NCBI RefSeq assembly: GCF_900176385.1
Contig: NZ_FWXN01000010.1
Span: forward strand, 1-64,000
DNA from: Janibacter indicus
GTDB taxonomy: Bacteria; Actinomycetota; Actinomycetes; Actinomycetales; Dermatophilaceae
Reading direction: 5' to 3'
Length of the DNA stretch: 64,000 nt
The notes beneath the pieces were generated by a model that was not told the origin of the DNA, did not search any database, and was given only the letters and a program-made list of their open reading frames with translations. This document shows positions 9,127 through 18,685 of the stretch, one piece after another; within the stretch, counting starts at the first letter, position 1, and the number at the start of each line of letters is the position of its first letter. Both the position numbers and the translations under genes were made by a program.

Positions 9127-9483
9127 ATGGCCGAGTCAGCCCAGACCACCCACCGCGAGGCGACCCCCTTCGAGCGGGCGCTGCTCCAGCGACGACGACG
9201 AGCAGCCGAGCCACTGTGGCGCGAGGCCCTCGGCGAGCGCCTGCGCGGCTTGCGGCACGAGCGGGGCGACACCCTCGACGAGACGGCCGAGCGAGCCGGC
9301 ATCTCGATGCAGTACCTCTCCGAGATCGAGCGTGGGCGCAAGGAGCCGTCGAGCGAGATGATCGCCGCGGTCGCGGGGGCACTCGACGTCACGCTGCTCG
9401 ACCTCACCCTCTCGGTCGCCGAGTCACTGCAGGAACCGACCAGGACGAGGGGGAGCGCCTCCGCCCTCGCCCTGGCCGCTTGA
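9127..9483 (+). CDS. XRE-family regulator of the ClgR/PopR type
   Basis: 118-residue protein with one cro/C1 helix-turn-helix (about residues 37-90: LRGLRHERGDTLDETAERAG, then ISMQYLSEIERGRKEPSSEM), very close in pattern to actinobacterial ClgR and PopR, which activate clpP operons. It converges on the clpP pair 3 nt away. The last residues are ALALAA, resembling the ssrA degradation tag; ClgR and PopR are known to be ClpP substrates through C-terminal alanines, so a feedback loop is likely. A TACGCT box 5 nt before the ATG and the lack of a ribosome-binding site suggest a leaderless message. ClgR versus PopR cannot be separated here, but the neighbouring clpP genes favour a PopR-like role. 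Confidence 0.75.
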   Translation: MAESAQTTHREATPFERALLQRRRRAAEPLWREALGERLRGLRHERGDTLDETAERAGISMQYLSEIERGRKEPSSEMIAAVAGALDVTLLDLTLSVAESLQEPTRTRGSASALALAA

Positions 9484-9485
9484 GC

Positions 9486-10073
9486 TCACCGCACGTCGAT
9501 CACCTCGTCGACGATCCCGAACTCGAGCGCTGCCGCGGCGGTGAGCACCCGGGTGCGGTCGGTGTCGGCCCGGAGCTGCTCCGTCGTCCGCCCCGTGGCC
9601 CGGGCGAGGATGCCCTCGATGTCGGCCCGGACCCGAACGAGCTCGTCGGCCTGCAGGATGAGGTCGGGGATAGGCCCCCGGCCCTGGGCCGACGGCTGGT
9701 GCAGCACGACCCGGGCGTGGGAGAGCGCCGACCGCTTGCCCGGCGCGCCCGCCGCGAGGAGCACGGCCCCGACCGAGATCGCCTGTCCCACACAGGTGGT
9801 CGCGACATCGGGGCGGATGTAGCGCATCGTGTCGTGGACCGCGAGCATCGCGCTGGGGTCACCCCCTTCGCAGTTGATGTAGAGCTGCACGTCGCTCTCA
9901 GGGGCCACCGCCTCGAGGTGGATGAGCTGGGCGATGAGGGCATTGGCCACGCCCGCGTCGATGGCCGTGCCGAGGTAGATGATGCGCTCGGCGAGCAGGT
10001 GGGAGTAGACGTCGAGGACCCGCTCACCCCGCGGGTGCTGGGCGATGACGTTGGGGATCGGGTAGGTGCTCAT
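9486..10073 (-). CDS. clpP: ClpP family serine protease (second gene of pair)
   Basis: 195-residue proteolytic subunit with the full catalytic triad: S100 in GQAISVGAVLL, H125 in VVLHQP and D170 in RADTDR. ClpP forms two stacked heptamers that degrade proteins unfolded by ClpX/ClpC. The usual GGS loop reads GGDPSAML, unlike the partner protein. Its start overlaps the upstream clpP stop by 4 nt, so the two are made together and probably form a mixed complex. No clpX or tig lies beside them, in contrast to the main clpP1P2 locus of actinobacteria; this is likely an accessory pair like clpP3P4 of Streptomyces. Confidence 0.93.
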   Translation of the reverse strand: MSTYPIPNVIAQHPRGERVLDVYSHLLAERIIYLGTAIDAGVANALIAQLIHLEAVAPESDVQLYINCEGGDPSAMLAVHDTMRYIRPDVATTCVGQAISVGAVLLAAGAPGKRSALSHARVVLHQPSAQGRGPIPDLILQADELVRVRADIEGILARATGRTTEQLRADTDRTRVLTAAAALEFGIVDEVIDVR

Positions 10074-10699
10074 CGGGTGCTCCCGACGAGGCCGCCGCGG
10101 AAGCCCGTGGGTGTGCGGCCCCCCGGCACGACGTCGGCGTAGCTGGTGACGATCTCGTCGACGAACCCGTAGTCGAGCGCCTCCTGCGCGCTGTACCAGC
10201 GGTCGCGCAGTGAGTCCTCGAAGACCCGCTCCAGCGGCTGACCGGTGTCGTCGGCGATGAGACCGAGCACCGTGTCGCGGGTGTGCCGCAGGTCGTCGGC
10301 CTGCAGCTCGACGTCGACGGCCGTGCCACCGATGCCGGCCGACCCCTGGTGCAGCAGGATCCGTGAGTGCGGGAGCGCCCGCCGCTTGCCCGGAGTGCCG
10401 GCCGAGAGGAGGAACTGGCCTGCGCTGCAGGCGATCCCGAGCGCCAGCGTGCTCACGTCATTGGGCACGAGCCGCATGATGTCGCGGATGGCGAGCATCG
10501 CGGGGACGGAACCACCGGGGGAGTGGATCCACAGGGCGATGTCGTTCGTCGGGTCGTCGGCGGCGAGTGACATCAGCTGGGACATCAGCAGCGTGCCGTT
10601 GTCGTCGTCGAGGACGCCGTCGAGGACGAGGACGCGCTGCCGCAGCAGTTCGCGTCGGGCCCGGTCGTCGAAGGGGGAAGGGGTAGGTGTCTCGCTCAT
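10070..10699 (-). CDS. clpP: ClpP family serine protease (first gene of pair)
   Basis: 209 residues with triad S92 in ACSAGQFLL, H117 in RILLHQGS and D162 in FEDSLRDR. The oxyanion-loop sequence GIACSAG differs from the classic GQAASMG. Start ATG at 10699 was chosen as it gives the usual ClpP N-terminus; the open frame upstream is a shadow of the ATPase gene. First gene of a two-gene operon, divergent from the MoxR-type gene with 90 nt between, which holds the operator-like 19-mer. Confidence 0.93.
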   Translation of the reverse strand: MSETPTPSPFDDRARRELLRQRVLVLDGVLDDDNGTLLMSQLMSLAADDPTNDIALWIHSPGGSVPAMLAIRDIMRLVPNDVSTLALGIACSAGQFLLSAGTPGKRRALPHSRILLHQGSAGIGGTAVDVELQADDLRHTRDTVLGLIADDTGQPLERVFEDSLRDRWYSAQEALDYGFVDEIVTSYADVVPGGRTPTGFRGGLVGSTR

Positions 10700-10736
10700 A
10701 CCTCCACCGTCGCGCTGGGTCGTCCGGATGCCGGCA

Positions 10737-10755
10737 GGATTCCGCCTGCAGCAGA
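10737..10755 (+). promoter_or_regulatory. Operator-like 19-mer between clpP operon and MoxR gene
   Basis: GGATTCCGCCTGCAGCAGA, matching the copy before the XRE gene in 15 of 19 positions; it overlaps a small inverted repeat GCAGG-N6-CCTGC (10734-10749). Its position allows control of the clpP operon, the MoxR operon, or both. The MoxR -10-like TAGCCT lies 22 nt downstream. Confidence 0.5.
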
Positions 10756-10789
10756 TCTGCCCACAGCGAAGGGGTCTAGCCTGCGGAGG

Positions 10790-12190
10790 GTGAGCACCAC
10801 GACTGCCGCCCCCACCATCTCGACCGTCGCCGAACTGCGCGCCGCCGGCCACGAGGCCAAGCCGCTGCGGGTCGAGATCCGCGACAACCTCCTGGCCCGC
10901 CTGCGTGCCGGTGAGGACCCCTGGCCGGGCCTGCACGGCTACGAGGACACGGTGATCCCGCAGGTCGAGCGGGCACTGCTCGCCGGGCACGACATCGTCC
11001 TGCTCGGCGAGCGCGGTCAGGGCAAGACCCGCCTGCTGCGCACCATCGCCGGGCTGCTCGACGAGTGGACCCCGGTCATCGAGGGCTCGGAGCTCGCCGA
11101 GCACCCCTACGAGCCCATCACGCACGCCTCGCGGCGCCGGGCCCAGGAGCTCGGCGACGACCTGCCCGTGACCTGGCTGCACCGCGACGAGCGCTATGTC
11201 GAAAAGTTGGCCACCCCCGACACCTCGGTCGCCGACCTCATCGGTGACGTCGACCCGATGAAGGTCGCCGAGGGACGCTCGCTCGGCGACCCCGAGACGA
11301 TCCATTTCGGGCTCATCCCGCGCAGCCACCGCGGCATCGTCGCGATCAACGAGCTGCCCGACCTCGCGGAGCGGATCCAGGTGGCGATGCTCAACGTCAT
11401 GGAGGAGCGCGACATCCAGATCCGCGGCTACGTCCTGCGCCTGCCGCTGGACGTGCTCGTCCTCGCGAGCGCCAACCCCGAGGACTACACCAACCGCGGG
11501 CGGATCATCACGCCGCTCAAGGACCGCTTCGGCGCCGAGATCCGCACGCACTACCCGCAGGAGCTCGAGGCCGAGGTCGCCGTCACCCGGCAGGAGGCGC
11601 ACCTCGTCGCCGAGGTCCCCGACCACCTGCTCGAGATCCTCGCCCGGTTCACCCGCAACCTACGGGCCTCCTCGTCCGTGGACCAGCGCAGCGGCGTGAG
11701 CGCCCGCTTCACCATCGCGGGCGCGGAGACTATCGCGGCGTCCGCCCTGCACCGGGCCGCCCGGCAGGGCGAAGGGGAGGCCGTCGCCCGCATCGTCGAC
11801 CTCGAGACCGCGGTCGAGGTCCTCGGCGGCAAGATCGAGTTCGAGAGCGGCGAGGAGGGCCGAGAGCACGAGGTCCTCACGCACCTGCTGCGCACCGCCG
11901 TCGCCGACACGGTCCGGCACCTCGTGCGGGGGATCGACTTCGGCCCGCTCGTCACGGCGATCGAGGAGGGTGCCGAGATCGCCACGGGTGAGCAGGTGAG
12001 CGCACGGGACTTCCTCGACGGGTTGCCGGCACTCGGCGAGTCGCGCGTCTACGAGGAGCTCTTCGAGCGGCTCGACGCGCAGACCGACGGTCAGCGGGCC
12101 GCAGCCGCCGAGCTCGCGCTCGAGGGCCTCTACCTGGCGCGCAAGGTCGGCAAGGACTCTGCTGGGGGCGAGACCGTGTATGGCCAGTAG
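10790..12190 (+). CDS. MoxR-type AAA+ ATPase (magnesium-chelatase-like)
   Basis: 466-residue AAA+ protein with Walker A GERGQGKT (residues 73-80), Walker B-like IVAINELPDL and the family segment VLASANPEDYTNRGRIITPLKDRF split by it. MoxR proteins act as chaperones paired with a vWA-domain partner, and that partner is the next gene. GTG at 10790 is taken as start: TAGCCT (10777-10782) sits exactly 7 nt upstream, pointing to a leaderless message, while the purine-rich GGAGG is too close to work as a ribosome-binding site. The target of this pair is unknown. Confidence 0.88.
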   Translation: MSTTTAAPTISTVAELRAAGHEAKPLRVEIRDNLLARLRAGEDPWPGLHGYEDTVIPQVERALLAGHDIVLLGERGQGKTRLLRTIAGLLDEWTPVIEGSELAEHPYEPITHASRRRAQELGDDLPVTWLHRDERYVEKLATPDTSVADLIGDVDPMKVAEGRSLGDPETIHFGLIPRSHRGIVAINELPDLAERIQVAMLNVMEERDIQIRGYVLRLPLDVLVLASANPEDYTNRGRIITPLKDRFGAEIRTHYPQELEAEVAVTRQEAHLVAEVPDHLLEILARFTRNLRASSSVDQRSGVSARFTIAGAETIAASALHRAARQGEGEAVARIVDLETAVEVLGGKIEFESGEEGREHEVLTHLLRTAVADTVRHLVRGIDFGPLVTAIEEGAEIATGEQVSARDFLDGLPALGESRVYEELFERLDAQTDGQRAAAAELALEGLYLARKVGKDSAGGETVYGQ

Positions 12191-14204
12191 CCGCAGTCGA
12201 TTTCGGCGCTACGCCGGGGGTGATCCGCTCGCCCCGCCCGTCGACATCGCCGAGGCGCTCGACGACATCGGCGAGCGGGTCATGGGCGGCTCCTCGCCCG
12301 AGCGGGCTCTGCAGGAGCTGCTGCGCCGGGGCACGTCCGACCGGATCGGGCTCGACGAGCTGTCCCGACGCATCCACGAGCAGCGGCGGGAGATGCTGCA
12401 GCGGCACAACCTCGACGGCACCCTCCAGCAGGTGCGCGAGCTGCTCGACCGCGCGGTGCTCGAGGAGCGCAAGCAGCTCGCCCGTGACGTGCGGATGGAC
12501 GAGACCGACCGGTCCTTCGCCGAGATGAGGCTCGACGGGCTCCCTTCGTCCACGGCCGCGGCGGTAAGCGAGCTGCAGGACTACCCGTGGCAGTCCTCGC
12601 AGGCGCGGGCCGACTACGAGCAGATCAAGGACCTGCTCGGTCGGGAGGTGCTCGACCAGCGCTTCGCCGGCATGAAGCAGGCGCTGGAGGGGGCCACGGA
12701 CGAGGACCGCGTTGCTGTCGGAGAGATGCTGCGCGATCTCAACTCCCTGCTCGAGAAGCACCAGCGCGGCGAGGACACGCCGCAGGACTTCGACGACTTC
12801 ATGGCCCAGCACGGGGACTTCTTCCCCGAAGGGCCTCAGGACATCGACGAGCTCGTCGACGCGCTGGCCCAGCGAGCCGCCGCAGCCCAGCGGATGCTCG
12901 CCTCGATGACGCCCGAGCAGCGCCAGGAGCTCATGGAGCTGTCCGCGCAGGCCTTCGGCTCGCCCGACCTGATGGAGGCACTGGGGCGGCTCGACGGCAA
13001 CCTGCAGGCCATGCGTCCGGGAGAGGACTGGAGCGGGTCGGAGCGCTTCGGCGGTGACCAGGGGCTGGGCCTGGGCGACGGGACCGGGATGCGCCAGGAC
13101 ATCGCGAGCCTCGATGCCCTGGCCGAGCAGGTGTCGCAGACCTACGGCGGAGCACGGCTCGACGACATCGACCTCGACGCCCTCGCCCGGGTCCTCGGTG
13201 AGGACGCCGCTGTCGAGGCCCGTGCGCTCCGCGAGCTCGAGCAGGCCCTGCGCGGCAGCGGGGCGCTGCGCCGGGACTCCGAGGGACACCTGCGGCTGAC
13301 GCCCAAGGCCATGCGTCAGCTGGGCAAGGCCCTGCTCCGTGACATCGCGCAGCGCATGTCCGGCCGTCAGGGCCAGCGCGATCTGCGACAGGCGGGCGCG
13401 GCGGGCGAGCGCTCGGGCGCGACCCGGCCCTGGGCCTTCGGCGACACCGAGCCGTGGGACATCCCGCGCACCGTGCTCAACGGCGTGCTGCGCCGGGCGG
13501 GTGCCGGCGCCGACGGTGGTCGGCTCATCACGACCGATGACATCGAGGTGGCCGAGACGGAGGCGCGCACCCAGGCCGCCGTCGCGCTGCTCGTCGACAC
13601 CTCCTTCTCGATGGCCATGGACGGACGCTGGGTGCCGATGAAGCGGACCGCGCTGGCGCTGCACACCCTGATCCGCACCCGCTTCCGCGGTGACCACCTG
13701 CAGCTGATCGCCTTCGGGCGGCACGCGCGCGTCATGGAGATCGAGGAGCTCACCGCGCTCGACGCCTTCTGGGACAAGGGGACCAACCTCCACCACGGGC
13801 TGCTCCTGGCGCACCGGCACTTCCGCAAGCACCCCAACGCGCAGCCCGTGCTGCTCGTCGTGACCGACGGCGAGCCCACCGCGCACCTCGAGCCGCACGG
13901 GGAGACCTTCTTCGACTACCCGCCGCACCCCCTGACGATCGCCAGGACGGTCCGCGAGCTCGACGCGGTGAGCCGGCTCGGGGCCCAGACGACCTTCTTC
14001 AGGCTGGGCGAGGACCCCGGTCTCGCGCGCTTCATCGAGTCACTCGCCCGGCGGGCGGACGGCCGGGTCGTGGCGCCCGAACTCGACGACCTCGGTGCTG
14101 CGGTCGTCGGCTCCTACCTCGGCGCGCGGCACCCCGGGCGCGGGAGCGATGCGGGCGGCTACGGCAGCTGGTTCGGCGACCGGGGCTTCTGGTTCGACGA
14201 GTGA
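12180..14204 (+). CDS. vWA-domain partner protein of the MoxR ATPase
   Basis: 674 residues. The N-terminal two thirds are charged, helical and without a known domain; the C-terminal part is a von Willebrand A domain with MIDAS residues in DTSFSM (D473), DKGTNLHHG and VVTDGEPT. The very C-terminus is rich in Gly, Tyr, Trp and Phe (GSWFGDRGFWFDE). No signal peptide or membrane segment, so cytoplasmic. The ATG overlaps the ATPase gene by 11 nt. vWA/MoxR pairs are thought to insert metal or remodel complexes, but the substrate here cannot be named. Confidence 0.85.
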   Translation: MASSRSRFRRYAGGDPLAPPVDIAEALDDIGERVMGGSSPERALQELLRRGTSDRIGLDELSRRIHEQRREMLQRHNLDGTLQQVRELLDRAVLEERKQLARDVRMDETDRSFAEMRLDGLPSSTAAAVSELQDYPWQSSQARADYEQIKDLLGREVLDQRFAGMKQALEGATDEDRVAVGEMLRDLNSLLEKHQRGEDTPQDFDDFMAQHGDFFPEGPQDIDELVDALAQRAAAAQRMLASMTPEQRQELMELSAQAFGSPDLMEALGRLDGNLQAMRPGEDWSGSERFGGDQGLGLGDGTGMRQDIASLDALAEQVSQTYGGARLDDIDLDALARVLGEDAAVEARALRELEQALRGSGALRRDSEGHLRLTPKAMRQLGKALLRDIAQRMSGRQGQRDLRQAGAAGERSGATRPWAFGDTEPWDIPRTVLNGVLRRAGAGADGGRLITTDDIEVAETEARTQAAVALLVDTSFSMAMDGRWVPMKRTALALHTLIRTRFRGDHLQLIAFGRHARVMEIEELTALDAFWDKGTNLHHGLLLAHRHFRKHPNAQPVLLVVTDGEPTAHLEPHGETFFDYPPHPLTIARTVRELDAVSRLGAQTTFFRLGEDPGLARFIESLARRADGRVVAPELDDLGAAVVGSYLGARHPGRGSDAGGYGSWFGDRGFWFDE

Positions 14205-14269
14205 TGCCGGCGCGACGGCGGGTCTGGGGCCGGTGCCGACCGTAGTGCGCCGAAGGACCAAGGGGTATG

Positions 14270-15067
14270 TCAGGGCACGAGGTAGTCGGAGTCGCGCGCG
14301 TCGGTGATCGCCATCATCCCGGGAGCGTGCCCGATGGCGAAGGGCGGGCGAGACTGCATGATCGCTGCCTGCGGGGTCACCCCGCAGGCCCAGAAGACCG
14401 GGACCTCGCCCTCGTGCACCGGCACCGGGTCACCGAAGTCGGGCGCCGCCAGGTCACGGATCCCCAGGGCGGCCGGGTCGCCGATGTGCACCGGGGCGCC
14501 GTGCACCGCCGGGTAGCGGGAGGTCACCCGCACGGCCGTGGCGACCTGATCGGCGGGCATCGGCCGCATCGACACCACGAGCGGGCCGCCGATCGATCCG
14601 GCCGAGCGGCACGGACGGTTGGTGCTGTACATCGGCACATTGCTGCCGGTCTCGATGTGCCGCACCGGGGCGCCGGCCTCGAGCAGGGCCGCCTCGAAGG
14701 TGAAGCTGCAGCCGATGAGGAAGGCCACGAGGTCCGGGCGCCACAGGTCGCGCACGTCGGTCACCTCGTCGACGAGCTCGCCGTGCTCGTACACGCGGTA
14801 GCCCGGCAGGTCGGTGCGCAGGTCGCCGTCGAAGATCTCGCAGGCCACCTCGCCCGGCTCGGTGACGTCGAGGACGGGGCAGGGTTTGGGGTTGCGCTGG
14901 GCGAAGAGCAGCACATCGTAGGCCTGCTCACGCGGCACCGCGATGAGGTTGGCCTGGGTCCAGCCGGCACTCCACCCGGATGTCGGCACCGACAGCCCGT
15001 CGCGGAACCGCGCGCGGGCCTCGGTGGGGGACAGGGTGGCCGGGACGAGGTCAGCCACGGCGGACAC
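14270..15067 (-). CDS. DUF1445 putative hydro-lyase (YcsI family)
   Basis: 265 residues, colinear with the YcsI/DUF1445 family, related to D-glutamate cyclase; conserved segments include [27 protein letters not shown] and [11 protein letters not shown]-glutamate cyclase converts D-glutamate to 5-oxoproline, which would link it directly to the 5-oxoprolinase encoded upstream. The start overlaps the pxpC stop by 17 nt. Bacillus subtilis has the same association (ycsI beside kipI-kipA). The enzyme activity is inferred from family and context. Confidence 0.85.
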   Translation of the reverse strand: MSAVADLVPATLSPTEARARFRDGLSVPTSGWSAGWTQANLIAVPREQAYDVLLFAQRNPKPCPVLDVTEPGEVACEIFDGDLRTDLPGYRVYEHGELVDEVTDVRDLWRPDLVAFLIGCSFTFEAALLEAGAPVRHIETGSNVPMYSTNRPCRSAGSIGGPLVVSMRPMPADQVATAVRVTSRYPAVHGAPVHIGDPAALGIRDLAAPDFGDPVPVHEGEVPVFWACGVTPQAAIMQSRPPFAIGHAPGMMAITDARDSDYLVP

Positions 15068-15950
15068 TCCCTTCGATCTCGAAACGCAGTCGCTGGCCGG
15101 GCTGGGCCTGGGCCGCCCGCCCGATGTCCGCCGCGACGACGACCCCGATCACGGGGTAGCCGCCGGTGACGGGGTGGTCGGCGAGGAAGAGCGTCGGCTG
15201 ACCCGACGGGGGCACCTGCAGGGCGCCCGGGACCATGCCCTCGCTCTTGAGCTCGCCGTCGCGGGCCCGCTCCAGGCGGGGGCCGGACAGACGCATGCCG
15301 ACCCGGTCGCTCTCCGAGGTCACCTCGTAGGCGCCGCCCACCAGCGTGTCGAGGGCGTCCGCGACGAACCAGTCGTCACGCGGACCCGGCACGACCCGCA
15401 GCCGGACCTCGCCCGTCGTCGGCGTGGCCACGGGGGCCACGTCGACGACCGGTGCCGCGAAGGGAGCCCGCCCCACCGGGAGCAGGGTGCCGGGCGAGGG
15501 CACCGCGGGCCCGAGGCCCGCGAGCGTGTCGGTGGACCGCGAGCGCAGGACCGGGTCGACGTCGATGCCGCCGCGGACTGCCACATAGCTGCGCAGCCCC
15601 GCCGTCGCCGCCCCCAGGCGAAGGGAGGCACCGTCCGGCAGCCAGGTCACGGCGGCGTGCCCCACGGGCCGCCCGTCGACGGTCGCGGGGGTCGTCGCGC
15701 CGGTGACCGCGACCCACATGCCGCCGAGGGCCCGCACCTCGAGGCCACCGAAGGTGACCTCGAGTGCGGCGGTGCCCTCGGGGTTGCCGAGCAGCCGGTT
15801 GGCGAGCCGCAGCGAGTCGGGGTCGGCGGCACCGGAGCGGCCGACCCCGAGTCCGGCCAGACCCACGCGGCCGAGGTCCTGCACCGTCGCCTGGGGCCCG
15901 GTGGCGACCACCTCGAGCGCTCGCGTCCCGGTCACTGCCCCGGTGCTCAC
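15051..15950 (-). CDS. pxpC: 5-oxoprolinase subunit PxpC (KipA / biotin-dependent carboxyltransferase-like)
   Basis: 299-residue AHS2-domain protein; begins [20 protein letters not shown], a hallmark of the family, and carries [11 protein letters not shown] and ATPVIGVV-like segments (here [14 protein letters not shown]). With PxpA and PxpB it forms the ATP-dependent 5-oxoprolinase that opens pyroglutamate to glutamate. GTG at 15950 overlaps the pxpB stop by 4 nt and was preferred over upstream in-frame codons that only shadow pxpB. Confidence 0.92.
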   Translation of the reverse strand: MSTGAVTGTRALEVVATGPQATVQDLGRVGLAGLGVGRSGAADPDSLRLANRLLGNPEGTAALEVTFGGLEVRALGGMWVAVTGATTPATVDGRPVGHAAVTWLPDGASLRLGAATAGLRSYVAVRGGIDVDPVLRSRSTDTLAGLGPAVPSPGTLLPVGRAPFAAPVVDVAPVATPTTGEVRLRVVPGPRDDWFVADALDTLVGGAYEVTSESDRVGMRLSGPRLERARDGELKSEGMVPGALQVPPSGQPTLFLADHPVTGGYPVIGVVVAADIGRAAQAQPGQRLRFEIEGSVRRG

Positions 15951-16561
15951 GACGACACCTCGACGTAGCGCACGGTCGTGCCGGGCACGAGGAGTGCGGG
16001 CGGCTCCCGGCCGATGTCCCAGACCTCGAGCGCGGTGCGGCCGATGAGCTGCCAGCCGCCGGGGGACTCGCGGGGGTAGACGCTGGCGAACTCGCCGGCG
16101 ATCGCCACCGATCCCGCCGGCACCCGCGTGCGCGGGTTGTCGCGGCGCGGCACCCGCAGCCGCTCGTCCCCGCCGACCATGTAGCCGAAGCCGGGCGCGA
16201 AGCCGCAGAAGGCGACGGTCCACGGTGTCCCGGTGTGCGCTTCGATGACGCCCCGCTCGCCGAGGCCGGTGATCCGACCGACCTCGGCCAGGTCCTCACC
16301 GTCGTAGACGACCGGGATCTCCACCTCGCCCGTCGTCGCCCGCTCGTGGCTGCCGACGGTGATGCCCGAGACCCGGCGCGCCAGCCCCTCGACGTCGGTG
16401 ACCCGCGGGTCGATGGTCAGCAGGAGGGTCGTCGCGGCCGGGACGAGGTCGACGACCCCGTCGGGCAGGTCCTCGTCGAGACGGGCATACAGGGAGAGCA
16501 CCTCGTCGAGATCAGCGAGCTCGACGAGCAGGGCCGTGTCACCTGCCGGCATGAGCCTCAC
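15947..16561 (-). CDS. pxpB: 5-oxoprolinase subunit PxpB (KipI / allophanate hydrolase subunit 1-like)
   Basis: 204 residues with the AHS1 signature: start [13 protein letters not shown], then [13 protein letters not shown] and GGWQLIGRT near the C-terminus. Partner of PxpC in the 5-oxoprolinase complex. GTG at 16561 overlaps the pxpA stop by 4 nt and gives the usual family N-terminus. Confidence 0.93.
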   Translation of the reverse strand: MRLMPAGDTALLVELADLDEVLSLYARLDEDLPDGVVDLVPAATTLLLTIDPRVTDVEGLARRVSGITVGSHERATTGEVEIPVVYDGEDLAEVGRITGLGERGVIEAHTGTPWTVAFCGFAPGFGYMVGGDERLRVPRRDNPRTRVPAGSVAIAGEFASVYPRESPGGWQLIGRTALEVWDIGREPPALLVPGTTVRYVEVSS

Positions 16562-17325
16562 CTCGGCTCCCCGGCGAAGGGGGTCACGCCGACCCCGGCC
16601 GCGTCCAGCCCCGCCCGGACGCGTCGGGCGATCTCGACCGCGCCGGGGCTGTCGCCGTGGACGCACAGCGACCCGGCGGGTGCCGGGACGACGCTGCCAT
16701 CGACCGCGACGACCTCTCCCTCGGTCGCGATGCGCACGCATCGCTGGGCGATCTCGTCGGGTTCGTGCAGGACGGCCCCGGGCTCGCGGCGGGAGACGAG
16801 CCTGCCCTCGGGTGTGTAGGCGCGGTCCGCGAAGGCCTCGCCGACGGTCGTCAGCCCGGCCTCCTCGGCGAGCCGCAGCCACGCCGAGCCCGGCAGCCCG
16901 AGAACGGGCAGGCTGCGGTCGTACTGGACGACGGCCTCGACGACCGCGGCCGCCTGCTCCTCGTGGTGCACGATCGCGTTGTAGAGCGCGCCGTGTGGCT
17001 TGACGTAGCGCACCCGCGTCCCGGCGACCCGGGCGAAGGCCTCAAGCGCCCCGATCTGGTAGAGCACGTCGTCGGTGAGCTCGGCCGGCACGACGTCGAT
17101 GAAGCGGCGCCCGAAGCCGGCGAGGTCCCGGTAGCCGACCTGGGCCCCGATGGCGACCCCGCGCGCCGCCGCACCCTCGCAGCTGTGCCGCAGGACCGTG
17201 GGGTCCCCGGCGTGGAACCCGCAGGCGACGTTGGCGCTCGTCACCACCTCGAGCATCGCGTCGTCGTCGCCGAGGGACCACCTGCCGAAGCTCTCGCCGA
17301 GGTCGGCGTTGAGGTCGATCTGCAT
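16558..17325 (-). CDS. pxpA: 5-oxoprolinase subunit PxpA (LamB/YcsF family)
   Basis: 255 residues, starting [16 protein letters not shown] as in nearly all PxpA proteins, with [15 protein letters not shown] and the metal-site-like VKPHGALYN. It hydrolyses the phosphorylated 5-oxoproline intermediate. Two adjacent ATGs exist; the one at 17325 has better spacing (6 nt) from AGGAG and matches the family start. It follows the NRAMP-like gene by 41 nt. Confidence 0.94.
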   Translation of the reverse strand: MQIDLNADLGESFGRWSLGDDDAMLEVVTSANVACGFHAGDPTVLRHSCEGAAARGVAIGAQVGYRDLAGFGRRFIDVVPAELTDDVLYQIGALEAFARVAGTRVRYVKPHGALYNAIVHHEEQAAAVVEAVVQYDRSLPVLGLPGSAWLRLAEEAGLTTVGEAFADRAYTPEGRLVSRREPGAVLHEPDEIAQRCVRIATEGEVVAVDGSVVPAPAGSLCVHGDSPGAVEIARRVRAGLDAAGVGVTPFAGEPR

Positions 17326-17366
17326 CATCTGCTCCTGTCGTCGTAGGTCGCGGTCGGTCCCGGGCC

Positions 17367-18626
17367 TCACTGCTGCCAGAGGTCGACGATCCCGCTGAAG
17401 GACTCGTAGCCGAGGTAGATCGTCAGCAGCCACACGACGAGGCCGACGTAGGCCAGGACCTTGGGGTAGCGGTAGCCGCCGAGCAGGTCGCGGCGCATGA
17501 GCGCCACCCAGATGATGATGCCGAAGCCGAAGGGGAGGATGAGGCCGTTGAGTGCACCGGCGAGGACGAGCAGCGTCGCCGGTGTCTGCCCGAGGGAGAG
17601 GTAGATGACCGCGGAGAAGACGATGAAGCCGATGACGACCCACTGGGCGTGCCGCTTGATCGACTCGCTGAAGGTCGTCAGGAAGCTGACCGAGGTGTAC
17701 GACGCCCCGATGACGCTCGTGATGCTCGCGGCCCAGAGGATGACGCCGAAGATGTGCAGCCCGACCTTGCCGAGCGCAGCCTCGAAGGCCACAGCGGGCG
17801 GGTTGTCGACGCCGACGAGGTTGACCCCACCGACGACGACACCGAGGATCGCGAGGAAGAGCAGCGCCCGCATGACGCCCGTGACGAGGATGCCGGTGGT
17901 CGAGCCGCGGCTGATCTCGGCGACGCGCTCGGGCCCGGTGATGCCGGAGTCGACGATGCGGTGGGCGCCGGCGTAGGTGATGTAGCCGCCGACCGTGCCG
18001 CCGATGAGGGTGGTGATGATGAGGAACTCGACCTTGTCGGGCAGCACGGTCTGCTTGAGCGCCTCGCCGTAGGGCGGCTCGGTCGCGACGGCCGCGTAGG
18101 CGACCATCGCGATCATCAGCACACCCAGGACGACGACGATCCGGTCCATGGCCACGCCGGCACGCTTGCTGACGAAGATGCCGATGGCGACGAGCGCGGA
18201 GATGGCGCCGCCGATCTTGGCGTCCACGCCGAGCATCGCATTGGCGCCCAGTCCGGTGCCGCCGATGTTGCCGATGTTGAAGACGAGCCCGCCGAAGACG
18301 ACGAGTCCGGCAAGCACGTAGCCGAAGCCGGGGATCACCTTGTTGGCAAGGTCCTGGGCGCGCAGGCCGGAGATGCCGACGACGCGCCAGACGTTCAGCT
18401 GCACGGCGACGTCGACGATGATCGAGATGACGATCGCGAAGGCGAAGGCCGCGCCGAGCTGCGCGGTGAAGACGGTGGTCTGGGTGATGAAGCCCGGGCC
18501 GATCGCGCTGGTGGCCATGAGGAACATCGCCCCGAGGAGAGCCCCCTTCGTGGCCGTCGCGGCCGTGCCGGAGGGCGGCATCACCGATCCGTCGTCTTGG
18601 GTGTCGGGGTTGGGAGCCTGCGTCAT
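17367..18626 (-). CDS. NRAMP-family carrier lacking the metal-binding motif
   Basis: 419-residue membrane protein with about 11 hydrophobic segments and NRAMP-like pattern. The first helix, where true NRAMP metal carriers have DPGN, reads AIGPGFITQ (41-49), and the region of the sixth helix, where MPH is expected, reads YITYAGAHR (215-223). It is therefore unlikely to move Mn or Fe. It heads the pxp operon, as YcsG does in Bacillus subtilis, so uptake of 5-oxoproline or a related acid is a reasonable guess. ATG 18626 was chosen for its GGAG at good distance; GTG 18647 is an alternative. Confidence 0.85.
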   Translation of the reverse strand: MTQAPNPDTQDDGSVMPPSGTAATATKGALLGAMFLMATSAIGPGFITQTTVFTAQLGAAFAFAIVISIIVDVAVQLNVWRVVGISGLRAQDLANKVIPGFGYVLAGLVVFGGLVFNIGNIGGTGLGANAMLGVDAKIGGAISALVAIGIFVSKRAGVAMDRIVVVLGVLMIAMVAYAAVATEPPYGEALKQTVLPDKVEFLIITTLIGGTVGGYITYAGAHRIVDSGITGPERVAEISRGSTTGILVTGVMRALLFLAILGVVVGGVNLVGVDNPPAVAFEAALGKVGLHIFGVILWAASITSVIGASYTSVSFLTTFSESIKRHAQWVVIGFIVFSAVIYLSLGQTPATLLVLAGALNGLILPFGFGIIIWVALMRRDLLGGYRYPKVLAYVGLVVWLLTIYLGYESFSGIVDLWQQ

Positions 18627-18685
18627 CGGGGTTCTCCTGTCGCTCACGGGACCACCTCAGTGTGCTCCCGATCCGCCAAACTAGC

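Noticed and set aside
6572-9382. Minus-strand open frame of 936 codons
   Set aside because: Antisense to the alpha-glucosidase and LacI genes, both clear; composition as expected for a shadow.
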